Positions 54,446 through 64,000 of a stretch of 64,000 nucleotides of DNA are shown here, one piece after another (the first letter of the stretch is position 1; every line of letters begins with the position of its first letter). The stretch comes from Parastagonospora avenae f. sp. tritici 18332-5 (lineage: Eukaryota > Ascomycota > Dothideomycetes > Pleosporales > Phaeosphaeriaceae), in assembly GCA_022559985.1 (NCBI GenBank), contig JAFJTR010000003.1, positions 186,001 to 250,000 of the forward strand, given 5' to 3'. A program made the position numbers and the translations under genes. The notes beneath the pieces are model-generated. The model was not told the DNA's origin and did not search any database. It saw only the letters and a program-made list of their open reading frames with translations.

Positions 54446-55543
54446 ATGGAGGTCGACCCATCTCGTCCCGCAAGCAGCACGGAGTCAACATCACCGCCTT
54501 CTTCACATTACTATTCTGTTGGCTCCTCTGAAGCTGAAGTTGAATCTGTTGGCAAAAGTGCTTCCAGTGACACAACAAGTCAGTGGCATGACTTTAAGGA
54601 AGTGCTAGCTGTGACAGAAGAGCCAAAAGCAGAAGAGCAACCACTTCCGTGGCTTGAAGAGCCCGTTGATGAAGTGGAGTCGGCGTTCTCAAAGCTCGAC
54701 AAAACCTTAGATGAGATATACGTTGTGGCCAAGGATCTTGAGGAGAATGAACACAGTGCTTCGGAATACTCATGCGACGAAGATGATGCTGCCGTCACAG
54801 ACACCGTAACACCATCCGGCCTTCTCCTCAGTGTCCACCCCCTAATTACGAGACGCATCAACATCCTCCAGCACTTCCTTCTCGATGTCCTCATCTTCAC
54901 GTATTCTATTACCTCTTCATCGCTCTCCTCCGCGGCCAAGCAAAGCAAGCACGAATTCTTCCAGAGCCCCTATGGCGGTCCATGTCTTATGAAGTATTTC
55001 GACCGCGAAAAAATACTTTACCTCTCTCACATCGTCATGAAGCCAACACTCGAGCATCACGAAGCTCTTATCATTCAAGAATTTGTGGTGCAGCCATGCG
55101 AGAAGCTAGACATTCCGATGGAATGTGTTATCGAGCAGCTGCAAAATTATTTCTGGCACCAATGCACACCTGTAGATCGCCACAGAGCAATCTCCTATCA
55201 GCTCGCCGCGCTGTGTAGAGACGATGGCGTGTTGAGGAAGATAAGGAGACAGACTCTAGCCGGCCGCCTCGCTACTGACGAGTACATGGCGCTGAGGGTG
55301 ACAGACACAAAAGATTTGCAGGCTGTGCTTAGCAGAAAGATCCGAGGCTTCGGAATCGACGCGCTGGGAACAGGGTGGACCGAAGAATTTGCGCAGCTTA
55401 TGGGCTCTCCATGGGCGAGTCGCGAGTCGAGAAACTTCAAAGTTGAACTCGAGGTGGAGTTGGCTGGCGAGAGAGAGCCTACAGAGTACGCGGCCTCAAA
55501 AGCTGGGATAGACAACACCAGAGAGAAAAGTACGAGGATGTGA
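54446..55543 (+). CDS. Hypothetical protein, acidic Ser-rich N-terminus, alpha-helical core
   Basis: Single-exon model of 365 aa with a good ATG (AAACATGG). I do not recognise the family. The N-terminal 120 residues are Ser/Glu-rich and probably disordered. A central segment (HPLITRRINILQHFLLDVLI, CLMKYFDREKILYLSHIVMK, EALIIQEFVVQPCEKLDIPM) looks helical and folded. The C-terminus is charged (KVELEVELAGEREPTEYAAS). A 39-nt intron at 55485-55523 (donor GTACGC, acceptor GAG) would instead splice into an overlapping frame ending at 55797, adding about 90 charged residues; either end is possible. Confidence 0.65.
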   Translation: MEVDPSRPASSTESTSPPSSHYYSVGSSEAEVESVGKSASSDTTSQWHDFKEVLAVTEEPKAEEQPLPWLEEPVDEVESAFSKLDKTLDEIYVVAKDLEENEHSASEYSCDEDDAAVTDTVTPSGLLLSVHPLITRRINILQHFLLDVLIFTYSITSSSLSSAAKQSKHEFFQSPYGGPCLMKYFDREKILYLSHIVMKPTLEHHEALIIQEFVVQPCEKLDIPMECVIEQLQNYFWHQCTPVDRHRAISYQLAALCRDDGVLRKIRRQTLAGRLATDEYMALRVTDTKDLQAVLSRKIRGFGIDALGTGWTEEFAQLMGSPWASRESRNFKVELEVELAGEREPTEYAASKAGIDNTREKSTRM

Positions 55544-56312
55544 AGATAGAATGGAGAATGGCAGGGGAAGAGCGTGATTGTGAGAAGACCGAAAACGAAG
55601 CAAGACGACTTAGTGTACAAAGTTGTCCTACTTCCACGACGGAAGAAAAGATACCACGGAGACTGAGGATGGTGCAAGCATTGCAGACCACCCAATTTTA
55701 TCGGCAGATCTATACTCAGATCCGTGAAGGAGAGTTGCACCGCCTTGCTGGAAAACCCGATATCCCAAAAGTCGAGCAACATGAATACTCATTCTAGGCC
55801 TGTTCAACATGAAATATGGAACGATTGATAGTTCTTCACGATTCGCATTACTGCTATTAAGCAATATGAACTGTTGTTTGAGTTTGCAGAGTGGCGTCTT
55901 CACCGACGATGGGCAATGGGGCGCTAGAGATGAATTCGGCAAGGACATGTGGGTTTCCCGAGTGGCTCCCGAGGTTAACCAAATTTTGAGCATTGTCATC
56001 TACAAAGAGCCAGCTGCCTCGACGATTCTTGAGTACTGCAGAGCTTTGCTACGCATTGTCAGATTGTACGAGGCTGCCATCATAGGAGGCCTAGCATAGC
56101 TCGTCATGAACGCGACCGATTGGCGCCGTACAGCCGGGGCGCTAGGCTGCAGTCCTCAAGATGGCATTACACAGCTCAATGTGCATGAAGACGGCGGCTG
56201 CATCATCCAGGCAGTATTGTACCACATAGGTATATAAGTGTAACCATTTCATCACAGGCATGAAGTAGTACCTAAGTACCGCAAACAACCGCGCCACGTC
56301 TTTACACCAAGC
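55544..56312. other. Intergenic or 3' extension, hypothetical genes
   Basis: Holds the possible alternative C-terminal exon (to 55797) of the preceding gene. A plus-strand frame at 55809-56099 has an ATG but no recognisable features. Otherwise nothing supported. Confidence 0.35.
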
Positions 56313-57034
56313 ATGCGATCCCTGAAGCGTTCTGCGACCAGCTATCCAGACCCGAACGTCTGCCAAAAAAGGAAATGCAGCAATCCCACTTCCAAACCCT
56401 CGACGATCCTGACTCGCGATGCCAAGAAGGACGGTTCGCCAAAGACTCAGAGGAGCAAGTCCGCGCAGCACATGTTGCATGCAGAGGTTCCAGTGCATTG
56501 CATCCACAAACATGCAAGCGCATGCGCTCTGCTAATGAAGATATGTTGCTCCTGCGCTGATAAGCGACCCATAACACACGCCTACCCGATGTATGTGGAT
56601 GGCCGAGGGATTGGTCCAACCGATGAGCGCTGGCTGCACTACTGCTTTGGCTGCCAGGGTATGTCTCGGAATTGAGCTTTGTATGAATCGCAACCTGACC
56701 AGGTCCAGCATATTGGGGAAGTCGTCGTTATCGTCCTAGGAAAAATGTCGCCTCACAACCATCGCTAGGACTAACCGAGGCCGAATCGACCTGCGACCAT
56801 ATCAGAGCCTGTTGCGATAACCACACCTTTGACTTCGTTCGCTCAGGTGATTACAATCTTAGGCAGCTACACCATGAGGTGTCACTACTCATGCGGTGTG
56901 ATGCAAACGACATCAGTGTCGTTGCAAGCATCTCTGGGTTGAACATGGCGTCCGAGGCTTCAGTTCTTGATGCCGCAGCCCAAATCCAATTCAGCGTCAA
57001 TTACACAGCGGATGTGGAGGTGTGCGACGCTTAG
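56313..57034 (+). CDS. Hypothetical Cys-containing protein
   Basis: Two exons (56313-56658, 56703-57034) give 225 aa with matching phase; donor GTATGT and acceptor ACCAG are good. I do not recognise the family. The N-terminus is basic and Ser/Lys-rich (MRSLKRSATSYPDPN, then TRDAKKDGSPKTQRSKSA). The middle has Cys pairs that could bind zinc: ICCSCADKRPI and, about 30 residues on, WLHYCFGCQGPAYWG, with the second pair next to the intron. Then come CDHIRACCDNHTFDFV and a tail NMASEASVLDAAAQIQFSVN. Its splice model is my reconstruction. Confidence 0.6.
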
Positions 57035-58435
57035 GCCTTCGAGAATAAAACATCTTCAATAAAACCTGTCACGTAACGGTGATTTGCTCGACTCATCAAA
57101 CCGACTTTGGTGATTTGGCCCATCCGCCAAAATTATAGCCGCGGACACATGGATAGGCGAACTGATCAACTTGACAGATACGAGGTTGCATATTTTCCGG
57201 CATCTGATTGCCGGGTGCTGGTTCCGGGGAAAAGATATGTGTCGCACAAAGCATCCACAACGACCGGTCGTTTTGTCGCAATTCGCGCGTACAATCAGCG
57301 TAAAGATTACTAAATTTCTCATGCCCACTGGGACACTGCATCAAGGCGGGCTTGGTTCCTTTCCTGCATTAAGAACGAAGAATGATCATCAATATCGACA
57401 CGTTATGGGTGTCTCCGGAGGTTGATACAACGTAAGGCCTTTGGGCTCCGAGACGAGTCATGGGCCTTGACTTGAAATTTCACGTACGTGTAGATCTCTT
57501 CAGGGACCGTGTGCGTGCACGGTAGCCTTCGAGAACATTAATCCGCCCTGGTGAAGTCATCCAGCGACACATAGCTCCTAGCGTTCCTCTGATCGACCAG
57601 TGAGCCTGCAAATTAGCCTCTCAATGTCAACGTCAACTAACGGACATAGGCGCAGTCTCACTAGCGGCAATCCCAAAGCTAAACGTATTCAAGTATGTTG
57701 CCCGTCAATGGTCAGGCAAGTTCCAAGTCAGCTCCGCTATGGCCTCCATAGCCATTCTGTCGGGCCGTGATTTGCTGAGGGCTGCCCCGGAGCGACCATA
57801 GCGTAGGCAGCGTCACCACCTCAAGTCACCCGAGAAAGCATCACTCCCTTACAATTGCCAATGAGGTGACCTCGATCGCGATGCACTCAATCTGTCTGGC
57901 AATTTCTTGGAACGTCTACACCGCCCCGCCGCGCTTGAGATAGCGAATCGGAGGCTTCTGGCTTTTGACAAGGATCCTTGCGCGGTGACCATAGCCGTTA
58001 TTCCTACCTACGCCAGACGCTTCCAAGCTCGGTCACATGGACTCAGCTGGCCTCACAGAATCACAGGTGGGTCAGATATCCGTGCCCGGTACTGAGGCTC
58101 CTCATCGATGCTTTTATTCCCCTTTATCGTACTGCATAAGACATTGGGGATGTTCACGATCACGGCTCGAGCAAGGCCTGCGATTGCTTCGTCCATCATT
58201 TCCACAAGATACCACCGGCTGGACTGAGCCTCAATGCAGGGACGTTAGGCTAAGAGACCGAGGGCGGATCAAGTAAGACGGAGGTCAGCGGGCTGCCGGA
58301 TCGACACGCTTTCGGTGCTACCCGATGGTTATAGCTTCTTACATAGGCTTCAAACCTCCACCGATCGTGTCTTGCATAGTTCAAGGTTACTGTCTTGGGA
58401 TTGGGAGGAAGGTGTACCATCCAGACAAGGTCTGA
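57035..58435. other. Interval before the Cys-module gene pair
   Basis: About 1.4 kb with no firmly supported gene. A missing 5' exon of the next gene probably lies here, because its open frame has no ATG of its own. Confidence 0.4.
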
Positions 58436-58861
58436 ATTGCCTGTTTGAAACGCTACGACTGCCGACAACTTCGCACTTGGTCATACAGCAACGCTTCCGC
58501 ACTAGCACTCGTGGAAGAGGAGTACGCCACCAGACAAACCCGGAAGCAGAACACAGAAAGTTGTGGTAATTACCTCTGCTGTTTTGAGGACCCGGACTTT
58601 GAGCATTGCCGGTGGCGCCATCGCGACCTGAATCTACGAGGCACTCGCTTGAACTGTAAGACAGTTTCGCGAAAGGGAAAAGCCTGCAAGAAGTGCTGGA
58701 ACAGGCGAGAGCGAAAATTCAAAATCCTCCAATTCTTCACATCTATAGCCCTTTGCCATGAAGAGCTGGAGAGGTCTTTGACAGTACCGGAAGACGTGGG
58801 GGACGGGGAGGAAGAAGAGGACGATGACGACGTAGAAGGCTACAATACTGTCCTCACTTGA
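58436..58861 (+). CDS. Cys/Trp-module protein, first of a pair (5' exon not located)
   Basis: An open frame after the TGA at 58433 runs to a stop at 58859-58861 but has no ATG, so at least one upstream exon must exist; CAG acceptors near 58488 would serve. One Cys module is seen: YLCCFEDPDFEHCRWRH, then NCKTVSRKGKACKKCWNRR. The segment LALVEEEY aligns with LIRLVDEYLHQLERE of the downstream neighbour. The tail is very acidic (DGEEEEDDDDVEGY). Family not recognised. Coordinates are those of the visible last exon. Confidence 0.5.
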   Translation: MACLKRYDCRQLRTWSYSNASALALVEEEYATRQTRKQNTESCGNYLCCFEDPDFEHCRWRHRDLNLRGTRLNCKTVSRKGKACKKCWNRRERKFKILQFFTSIALCHEELERSLTVPEDVGDGEEEEDDDDVEGYNTVLT

Positions 58862-58959
58862 AGTACAGGACTGAGTTGCGGATCGTTGTAAGCCTTTTTC
58901 TTCCTGTGTCACCCAAGCTAGCTAATGCCAGTGACAGTAGTCTGCTGTTTAGGGTGCAG

Positions 58960-59628
58960 ATGATGCTTGCACCTCCACCACGACCGCACTGTGCGTTCGG
59001 AGTGGCATGTAGTTCAAAACCAGGTGGACAAGAAGAAGGCCCAAACATGTGTTCATGGTGTAAGAACATGAGCTTCGATGCTCTTCGGAAGCAAGCCGAC
59101 GATCACCCTGATCGTCGAAATCTGATACGCCTTGTCGACGAATACCTCCATCAACTCGAGCGCGAATGCGAAGAACGAATCAAAAAAGGGTGGTCATATC
59201 CATGCGCATGCAAAGATCCCAAGTTCAGCAGGGAGAGCTGGCGACGCAGCTTCAACCCACAAGACTCACGAGCCTGTGGTACCGTCCGTCACCGAGGTCA
59301 GCTGTGTACGAGGTGCTACACAAAAGCTCGTGAGCAACGCTGCGACTGGTTGGCAGAATTTGACGGCGACAGACATGGCTTCCCGTGCGTATTTGAAGAC
59401 CTACGGTTGCGCAGACCCGCCGACGTCAATTGGAAACGCGGACCAGTGGACAATCAGGGCGTGCCGGATCTAGACTGGGAAAAAGACTGGAGGAGACATG
59501 GGCGATGTGGGAGGAGAAGCCAACGATATCAGCTTTGTCAGACTTGCTTCAACAGGATGAATGAGATACGCGGCTTTGGACGATACTTCGACCCCAACTG
59601 GGGCATACTGCACGATCGCTATCGATGA
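58960..59628 (+). CDS. Cys/Trp-module protein with two modules, second of a pair
   Basis: A single-exon model of 222 aa from ATG 58960 (MMLAPPPRPHCAFG). A CxxC pair (NMCSWCKNMSFDAL) leads into a helical segment and two copies of the module found in the upstream gene. Module a: YPCACKDPKFSRESWRR, then ACGTVRHRGQLCTRCYTKA. Module b: FPCVFEDLRLRR, then KDWRRHGRCGRRSQRYQL and CQTCFNRMNEI. The spacing of four Cys per module suggests metal binding or disulfides; with no signal peptide, metal binding seems likelier. Family not recognised. An upstream start with an intron cannot be excluded. Confidence 0.55.
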   Translation: MMLAPPPRPHCAFGVACSSKPGGQEEGPNMCSWCKNMSFDALRKQADDHPDRRNLIRLVDEYLHQLERECEERIKKGWSYPCACKDPKFSRESWRRSFNPQDSRACGTVRHRGQLCTRCYTKAREQRCDWLAEFDGDRHGFPCVFEDLRLRRPADVNWKRGPVDNQGVPDLDWEKDWRRHGRCGRRSQRYQLCQTCFNRMNEIRGFGRYFDPNWGILHDRYR

Positions 59629-59812
59629 TCATCGCCCCTAGCATCTATTCTCCATTCAAGGCAGTTACATGCCGGTCGGCCACAATGGATTTAAATCAGG
59701 AAAGCGCGCTGAAGAAGTACACACTATCGTCCAGCTTTTGGGGGTCCCGCCACCAATTTGGAGACCAGAACTTCGGCATCCTCGAGCAATCCTACCTGAT
59801 CAGCATCTCTTT

Positions 59813-60283
59813 TCAACAGTGAGAGTTGGTACCTACCCCACACCAGAACAGAGAAGAGTCAGTCGTCCTGGTGAATCGCGTTAACCATTCATAACTCTGT
59901 TCCCATTTCCCACACCAAGCACATCGTTGACAAAACTTCTCCTCGTCCAAGATTACTTCAATCAACCGTTCTTTCACTTCTCCGCTATCCACTTTCACAG
60001 TTCTGATCACGCCAGCGTCTCTGAATACAGTTGGCTTCACGCCCATCAAATCTGTAAACGACATCGTCCAATCAGCTCTTGCACTTTCGCGTTGCCAGAA
60101 TCGATTCAATGCCCCCATTGAGTGAGAGAAGTTTAGCTGAACGTATAACTTCTGGCCATCTAACACTCCGTACGCACGAGGAAAGACGAGGTAGAAAGTG
60201 TTGCCGCGCCGGTGGAGGGCGGTTTGTATGCCGAAACTTGGGACGGAGAGTTCGGTTATGGAAGGGACTGCTTGGGGAGACAT
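59813..60283 (-). CDS. Hypothetical protein, C-terminal CxxCxxC motif
   Basis: From ATG 60283 the frame gives 156 aa. It is open upstream to about 60418 and reads as plausible coding sequence there (THLPPFIVEDQFEFRDQYTL), so the true start is probably in an upstream exon. The body contains FGIQTALHRRGNTFYLVFPR and LYVQLNFSHSMGALNRFW, and the C-terminus has EKFCQRCAWCGKWEQSYEW. Family not recognised; convergent with the Cys/Trp-module genes and perhaps part of the same local set. Confidence 0.5.
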   Translation of the reverse strand: MSPQAVPSITELSVPSFGIQTALHRRGNTFYLVFPRAYGVLDGQKLYVQLNFSHSMGALNRFWQRESARADWTMSFTDLMGVKPTVFRDAGVIRTVKVDSGEVKERLIEVILDEEKFCQRCAWCGKWEQSYEWLTRFTRTTDSSLFWCGVGTNSHC

Positions 60284-60477
60284 GGACACAGAATATGGGC
60301 ATAGAGTAGGCAATGTGTACTGATCTCTGAACTCGAATTGATCTTCAACGATAAACGGCGGAAGATGGGTGCCTGATGCACTGCCCCGATGAACGACTGC
60401 CCCACATCTGGTTTGACATTAACCTATGGAGAACTTCCAAATTTCTAGATCTCTTTCTCTAGACCTCTTCCTTAAAA

Positions 60478-60996
60478 TCATGCTTGCTGGGTGAAATTGG
60501 CACCAATGCCCAAGATTCCTGCCTGTGCGACCTGAATGTCCTGCGGGACCGTACCGCCGCTGACACCAACGCCTCCAATCAATTTGCCATTGAGATAGAT
60601 TGGATAACCACCACCAAACACGATCAGCCCTCCATTACTGTTCTCAAGACCGTAGAGTGGCGCGCCAGGCTGGACGGCAGCATACAAATCTCCCGAAGCC
60701 AATCCGTTGAAGAGCACTGCTGTCCTCGCCTTCCTTTGAGAAATATCGATTGAACCAGGAAAAGCGTTGTCCATACGCTCGAAGGCGACGAGCAAGCCCG
60801 ACGGGTCGACAATGGCAATGTTTTGAGGGACGTTCAGAGCAGTTGCGTTGGCGACGGCGCTGCTGATGATTTTCTGAGCTTGCTGGGCGGAGATGGAAAA
60901 CCGTTGCTGGGGAGTGCTGCCGATGCCGTTTGTGCCGTTAATCTGGGCAAAGGCCAATGGCACGAGAGCGAGGAGAGATGGAATGATGAAGCGCAT
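60478..60996 (-). CDS. Secreted GlcG/HbpS-like (DUF336) protein
   Basis: Single exon, 172 aa, from ATG 60996. A signal peptide (MRFIIPSLLALVPLAFAQ) precedes a GlcG/HbpS fold: ISAQQAQKIISSAVANATAL, NIAIVDPSGLLVAFERMDNA, ARTAVLFNGLASGDL, GLIVFGGGYPIYLNGKLIGG and VGVSGGTVPQDIQVAQAG are all family signatures. Bacterial members bind haem (HbpS) or accompany glycolate use (GlcG); fungal secreted members are uncharacterised. The full domain is present and the length is normal plus the signal peptide. The frame continues upstream to 61107 without better support. Confidence 0.88.
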   Translation of the reverse strand: MRFIIPSLLALVPLAFAQINGTNGIGSTPQQRFSISAQQAQKIISSAVANATALNVPQNIAIVDPSGLLVAFERMDNAFPGSIDISQRKARTAVLFNGLASGDLYAAVQPGAPLYGLENSNGGLIVFGGGYPIYLNGKLIGGVGVSGGTVPQDIQVAQAGILGIGANFTQQA

Positions 60997-62489
60997 CGTG
61001 AGTGCAATGCTGGAGGAATTGGACTTGTCGATTATTAGAGAATACCTCCCTGCATACCCAACTATATACCGAGCCCAGGTACCCCTCTCAGCCCGTCTAA
61101 TAGTCAACTCATAACTTCCAGATCACCCACCTTACCACTACAAAATTCTACAGAGCACCTGCATACCGAGGTATCGACGGCGCCATGAATAAAGCGGGGC
61201 AAACAAACTTCGCACCCGCGGCCCGTGGCGTATCTAGCTCATTGGAGTTTAGAAGCCACGCGCTTCCAAGGTTCACCGGAGTTCTAGCCGTTGGCGAATC
61301 GTCGAGTTGATAGTTGATGCTAGACGTGCCGTCGTCGCTACGAAAGCCATGATGGTCTCGGCCCAGGGCGAAGCTGGGTATCGCCGAAGAAGTACCGAGC
61401 AGTGATCGATGCCAGTGGAAATCTGATGAGAACAAAAGACTTGCCATTGCCGATGGCTTCAACTTTCTTGTTGTTTTTCCGTTTTCCCGCGAAGCAATTG
61501 CTTTGTTCTCAGCTAGAGCCGTTTCCACAGAACACACTCTTTCTACAGCCTTCTACGCCTTTGCAAACCTGTCTCTTGTGGAGGCGGTCGTGGATCTTTA
61601 AGTTTGCCATCATTGCGTAGCTGAGCGACAGAGCATTCACGTGCTGTCACAAGCCCTCTTCCAACGACTCAACTTGACTTCGCTCATACAAAAACATGTC
61701 CCAGGTTTCCCAGGCTTGCCGTGATCGACTTTGATTCTAAGTTGATGGCTGTGGAAGCCTGTGCGACTCTGAATTCCTCCTTTACGCGGACCAGCAGCGG
61801 ACGGTATCATTTCAATTTTTATAATCGGAGCTTTCGATCTGGGCGATTGCCTGTTTTTATCACCAAGATTCGTCTGCTTGCTGTCAGCATGTCGGCATAT
61901 GCCGCGTTTCGGATCGGCAATATGAAACACGATTCGGACTTCACCGTTGACCCCATGTACATTCCCACCACTCCATTACACGTAACATATTAACACAGCA
62001 TCATCAGAATCGACCTGAGCTGTTGTAAGTTGGGACGATATACACTAAGAATTTTTGCAAATTGCACCGCTGGTATTCCCGCCCAAACTCGAGCCCACAC
62101 ATGGTCTTTCCACATAATACCATCTTCTATGACATCTCTGAAACGCTATCAAATGGCTTGGCCAAGCGAAGCTCACAAGTCGTTTGAGCATGGCGAGAAG
62201 ATTGGCCGGGGAAACTTGGTCAATATCTAACGTCCCCTAAACCGCTTGTCCATGCATTCTCACGATGTCACTCCAGCACAAGGGCAGTGAAGCCGGCCGT
62301 CTTTCTTTGCGCAAGACCGGACGATAACGAGAGCCAATTTCGTAAATGGAGCCATCGGGAACTGCGACGATCTACACATCCACGACACCCGACTTCATGT
62401 TGTGAACCGTATCACGACTTCGCTGGACGATCAGAATACACCGGACGTATAAGAGCGCGTTCCAGGCGGTGCGCTTTCCTTCAAGAATC
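60997..62489. other. Interval between two secreted-protein genes
   Basis: About 1.5 kb with no gene I can support. A minus-strand frame (61148-61537) lacks an ATG near its start and has no motif. Confidence 0.4.
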
Positions 62490-63702
62490 ATGCTCGCCGT
62501 CCATTCTCCTGTCGTGTTACCAGCACTAATCGCGTGTTCGCTCTTCACGAATTCCCTAGCTCTTCCAAATGGCATCATTGCCGAAGATAAAGGCTCACCG
62601 GGGCCTCAATACGCAACATCGTTGACCGGCGGTGAGGGCTGCGACACCCATGAACTATCCCACATCAACGCCGGCTTCCAGGAAATGGCAATCATCTTCC
62701 AAGCTGCGCTGCCCTACGAGCCCATCGGCCAGCCCGCCGTAGAGTTCTTCGGCCTCCCCAACCTAGTCGGCAACTACACCAGCATGATCGAAACCAACCT
62801 CCAGCGCGCCGCCAACTTCGGCAAACTCGAAGCCAGCGAAGGACCAGCGAATTCAGACATACACGTGCGCTGCGACGATCCACTAGGCGTCTGCCGCTTC
62901 GGCAATCGAAGAGAAGGAAGCCACGCAGCATACAACATCGGCAACGAGCCGCACATCGTCTTCTGCCCGGACTATTTCCTCCTCGACCCGTTGAAAAAGC
63001 GCGTCGACAAGAACGCAGAAGACCAAACGGAGAAGGACAAGCTGATGGAATACTACACCCGCGCAACCCTCTGGGCGCGAATGGTCATGCACTTTTCTGA
63101 AATCGGGAAAGCCGTTGTAACCCGCCCGGTGCCTGGTCCTCCCAACTCGACGACTGAGTGGTCAATAAGCATGACCGAAGGCAGCATGAATACATCCGTC
63201 CTCGCCGGCGTGATGAACGAGCGCCCCGACCCCAACGGGCCCAACGACATTCAGACGCTCAAGTACGCATACGGCGTGACGCGCGCGAAGCTGCTGACCG
63301 TGTTATCCACGCAAATGCCCTACGACCCAGCCAACAATGCAGAGAATTATGCATTGTACGCGCAGGCGCGCTATGTGATGCGGGAAAAGGGGTTTTATCC
63401 GAGTATTCCGATTATGGATTTTCCGAACGAGGCGACGGTGTTGACGAATGAGAATTTGCAGGACGGCGAGAAGGTGAGGTGGGCGTTTTTTGATATGACA
63501 GATGTTGTGTATGTATTCCCGTGTTTTGTTTGTGTGAAGGGGTACTAATATGTTGCGTAGAGCGAGGCCGGCTAACATGGAGCTGGAAGGAGACCCGATT
63601 TTCTTCTCAGCTGCATCGTCGAAGCTTGGCATGACAGCTCTTGGTGTTGCATGTACCGTTTTCGCGATGGGCTTCAATCTGATGCTTTCGTCCTACGGTT
63701 GA
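62490..63702 (+). CDS. Secreted Asp f 2/HRXXH-like protein with degenerate motif and C-terminal anchor
   Basis: Two exons (62490-63508, 63561-63702) give 386 aa. A signal sequence (AVHSPVVLPALIACSLFTNS) is followed by a domain with the order of the Asp f 2/Pra1 (HRXXH) family: VEFFGLPNLVGNYTSMIE, then VRCDDPLGVCRFGNRREGSH, HIVFCPDYFLLDPLKK and ATLWARMVMHFSEIGKAVVT. In zinc-binding members the last segment carries HRxxH; here only one His is left (MHFSEIG). The second exon ends in a hydrophobic segment (KLGMTALGVACTVFAMGFNL) that could be a GPI signal. The family assignment rests on motif order, so it is tentative. Confidence 0.65.
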
Positions 63703-64000
63703 CACGATCAGTTTTGCCTGTTTCAGCGACAGTCTCGGGATATAAATCATGCAGCAATATCGCAGCCTATTGAAGAACTCTTGGCAGAGACATCGCTTCC
63801 TGGCCCTGAGTACCACACTCGATGGTCACATGATCCATGATTTCATCGATCGACGCGTTTTAATACTCTGTTCAGTTAGGGCGGGCTTGCCCAACCATCC
63901 ATGCCATTCGAAGAAAGTGAATGAGTGGTCGGAACATCGCGGACGAAGAAGGAAAGCATAGAAAGGCAGAATTATTGGCAAACGAACATGAGTGGTGGTA
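63703..64000. other. Right edge, no gene seen
   Basis: Nothing supported in the last 300 bp; short frames only. Confidence 0.4.

Noticed and set aside
55809..56099. 96-aa plus-strand frame between two hypothetical genes
   Set aside because: Has an ATG but no family resemblance, and nothing links it to neighbouring exons.
61148..61537. 129-aa minus-strand frame
   Set aside because: Begins with GTG; first ATG leaves under 100 residues, and no motif is seen.

Overview
The window is nuclear DNA of a filamentous ascomycete (Pezizomycotina), most likely a dothideomycete of the Pleosporales type. Signs seen in the sequence are short introns of about 50-60 bp with GTRNGT donors and CTRAC/TACTAAT-like branch points, HET-domain genes, a CFEM/Pth11-type receptor, an Stc1-domain protein, a GEP3-type mitochondrial GTPase, and decayed transposon sequence beside compact housekeeping genes. 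The order is inferred from gene content and was not tested by a search.

Layout. 1-23.6 kb is mostly core genes. It holds an F-box protein cut by the left edge, a 2H phosphoesterase (AKAP7-like), the phosphorelay protein Ypd1, mitochondrial aspartate aminotransferase, GEP3, a Mnn10/Mnn11-type mannosyltransferase, mannose-6-phosphate isomerase, a RAD5/RAD16-like SNF2 helicase, an intron-containing elongator tRNA-Met, acetylornithine aminotransferase and a secreted chitin-binding protein. 24.6-38.7 kb is an accessory island. It holds a TA-flanked pogo-like transposon with a decayed transposase, a gene derived from a TNT1-94-like retroelement protein, a decayed GT31 glycosyltransferase end, an intact 905-aa HET-domain gene with an N-terminal 8-residue repeat, an intact APH-type kinase, a CFEM/Pth11-type receptor killed by three in-frame stops, and a broken second HET gene. 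The intact HET and APH genes are each bracketed by the same pair of short diverged repeats.

38.8-53.6 kb returns to core genes: a secreted DUF1254/DUF1214 protein, YIF1 and SRP receptor alpha (divergent, both early secretory pathway), RAD7 (global-genome nucleotide excision repair), an Stc1-domain protein, and TSR1 and UTP7 (convergent, both small ribosomal subunit assembly). 53.6-64 kb is lineage-specific in appearance: unrecognised proteins, two adjacent genes carrying a repeated Cys/Trp module, a secreted GlcG/HbpS-like protein and a secreted Asp f 2/HRXXH-like protein with a degenerate motif.

Most multi-exon models were rebuilt by hand, checking that exon lengths and phases agree. The most unusual single observation is a 3-nt micro-exon (7961-7963) encoding one conserved Asp in the aspartate aminotransferase gene. 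No CRISPR, rRNA gene or biosynthetic cluster was seen.
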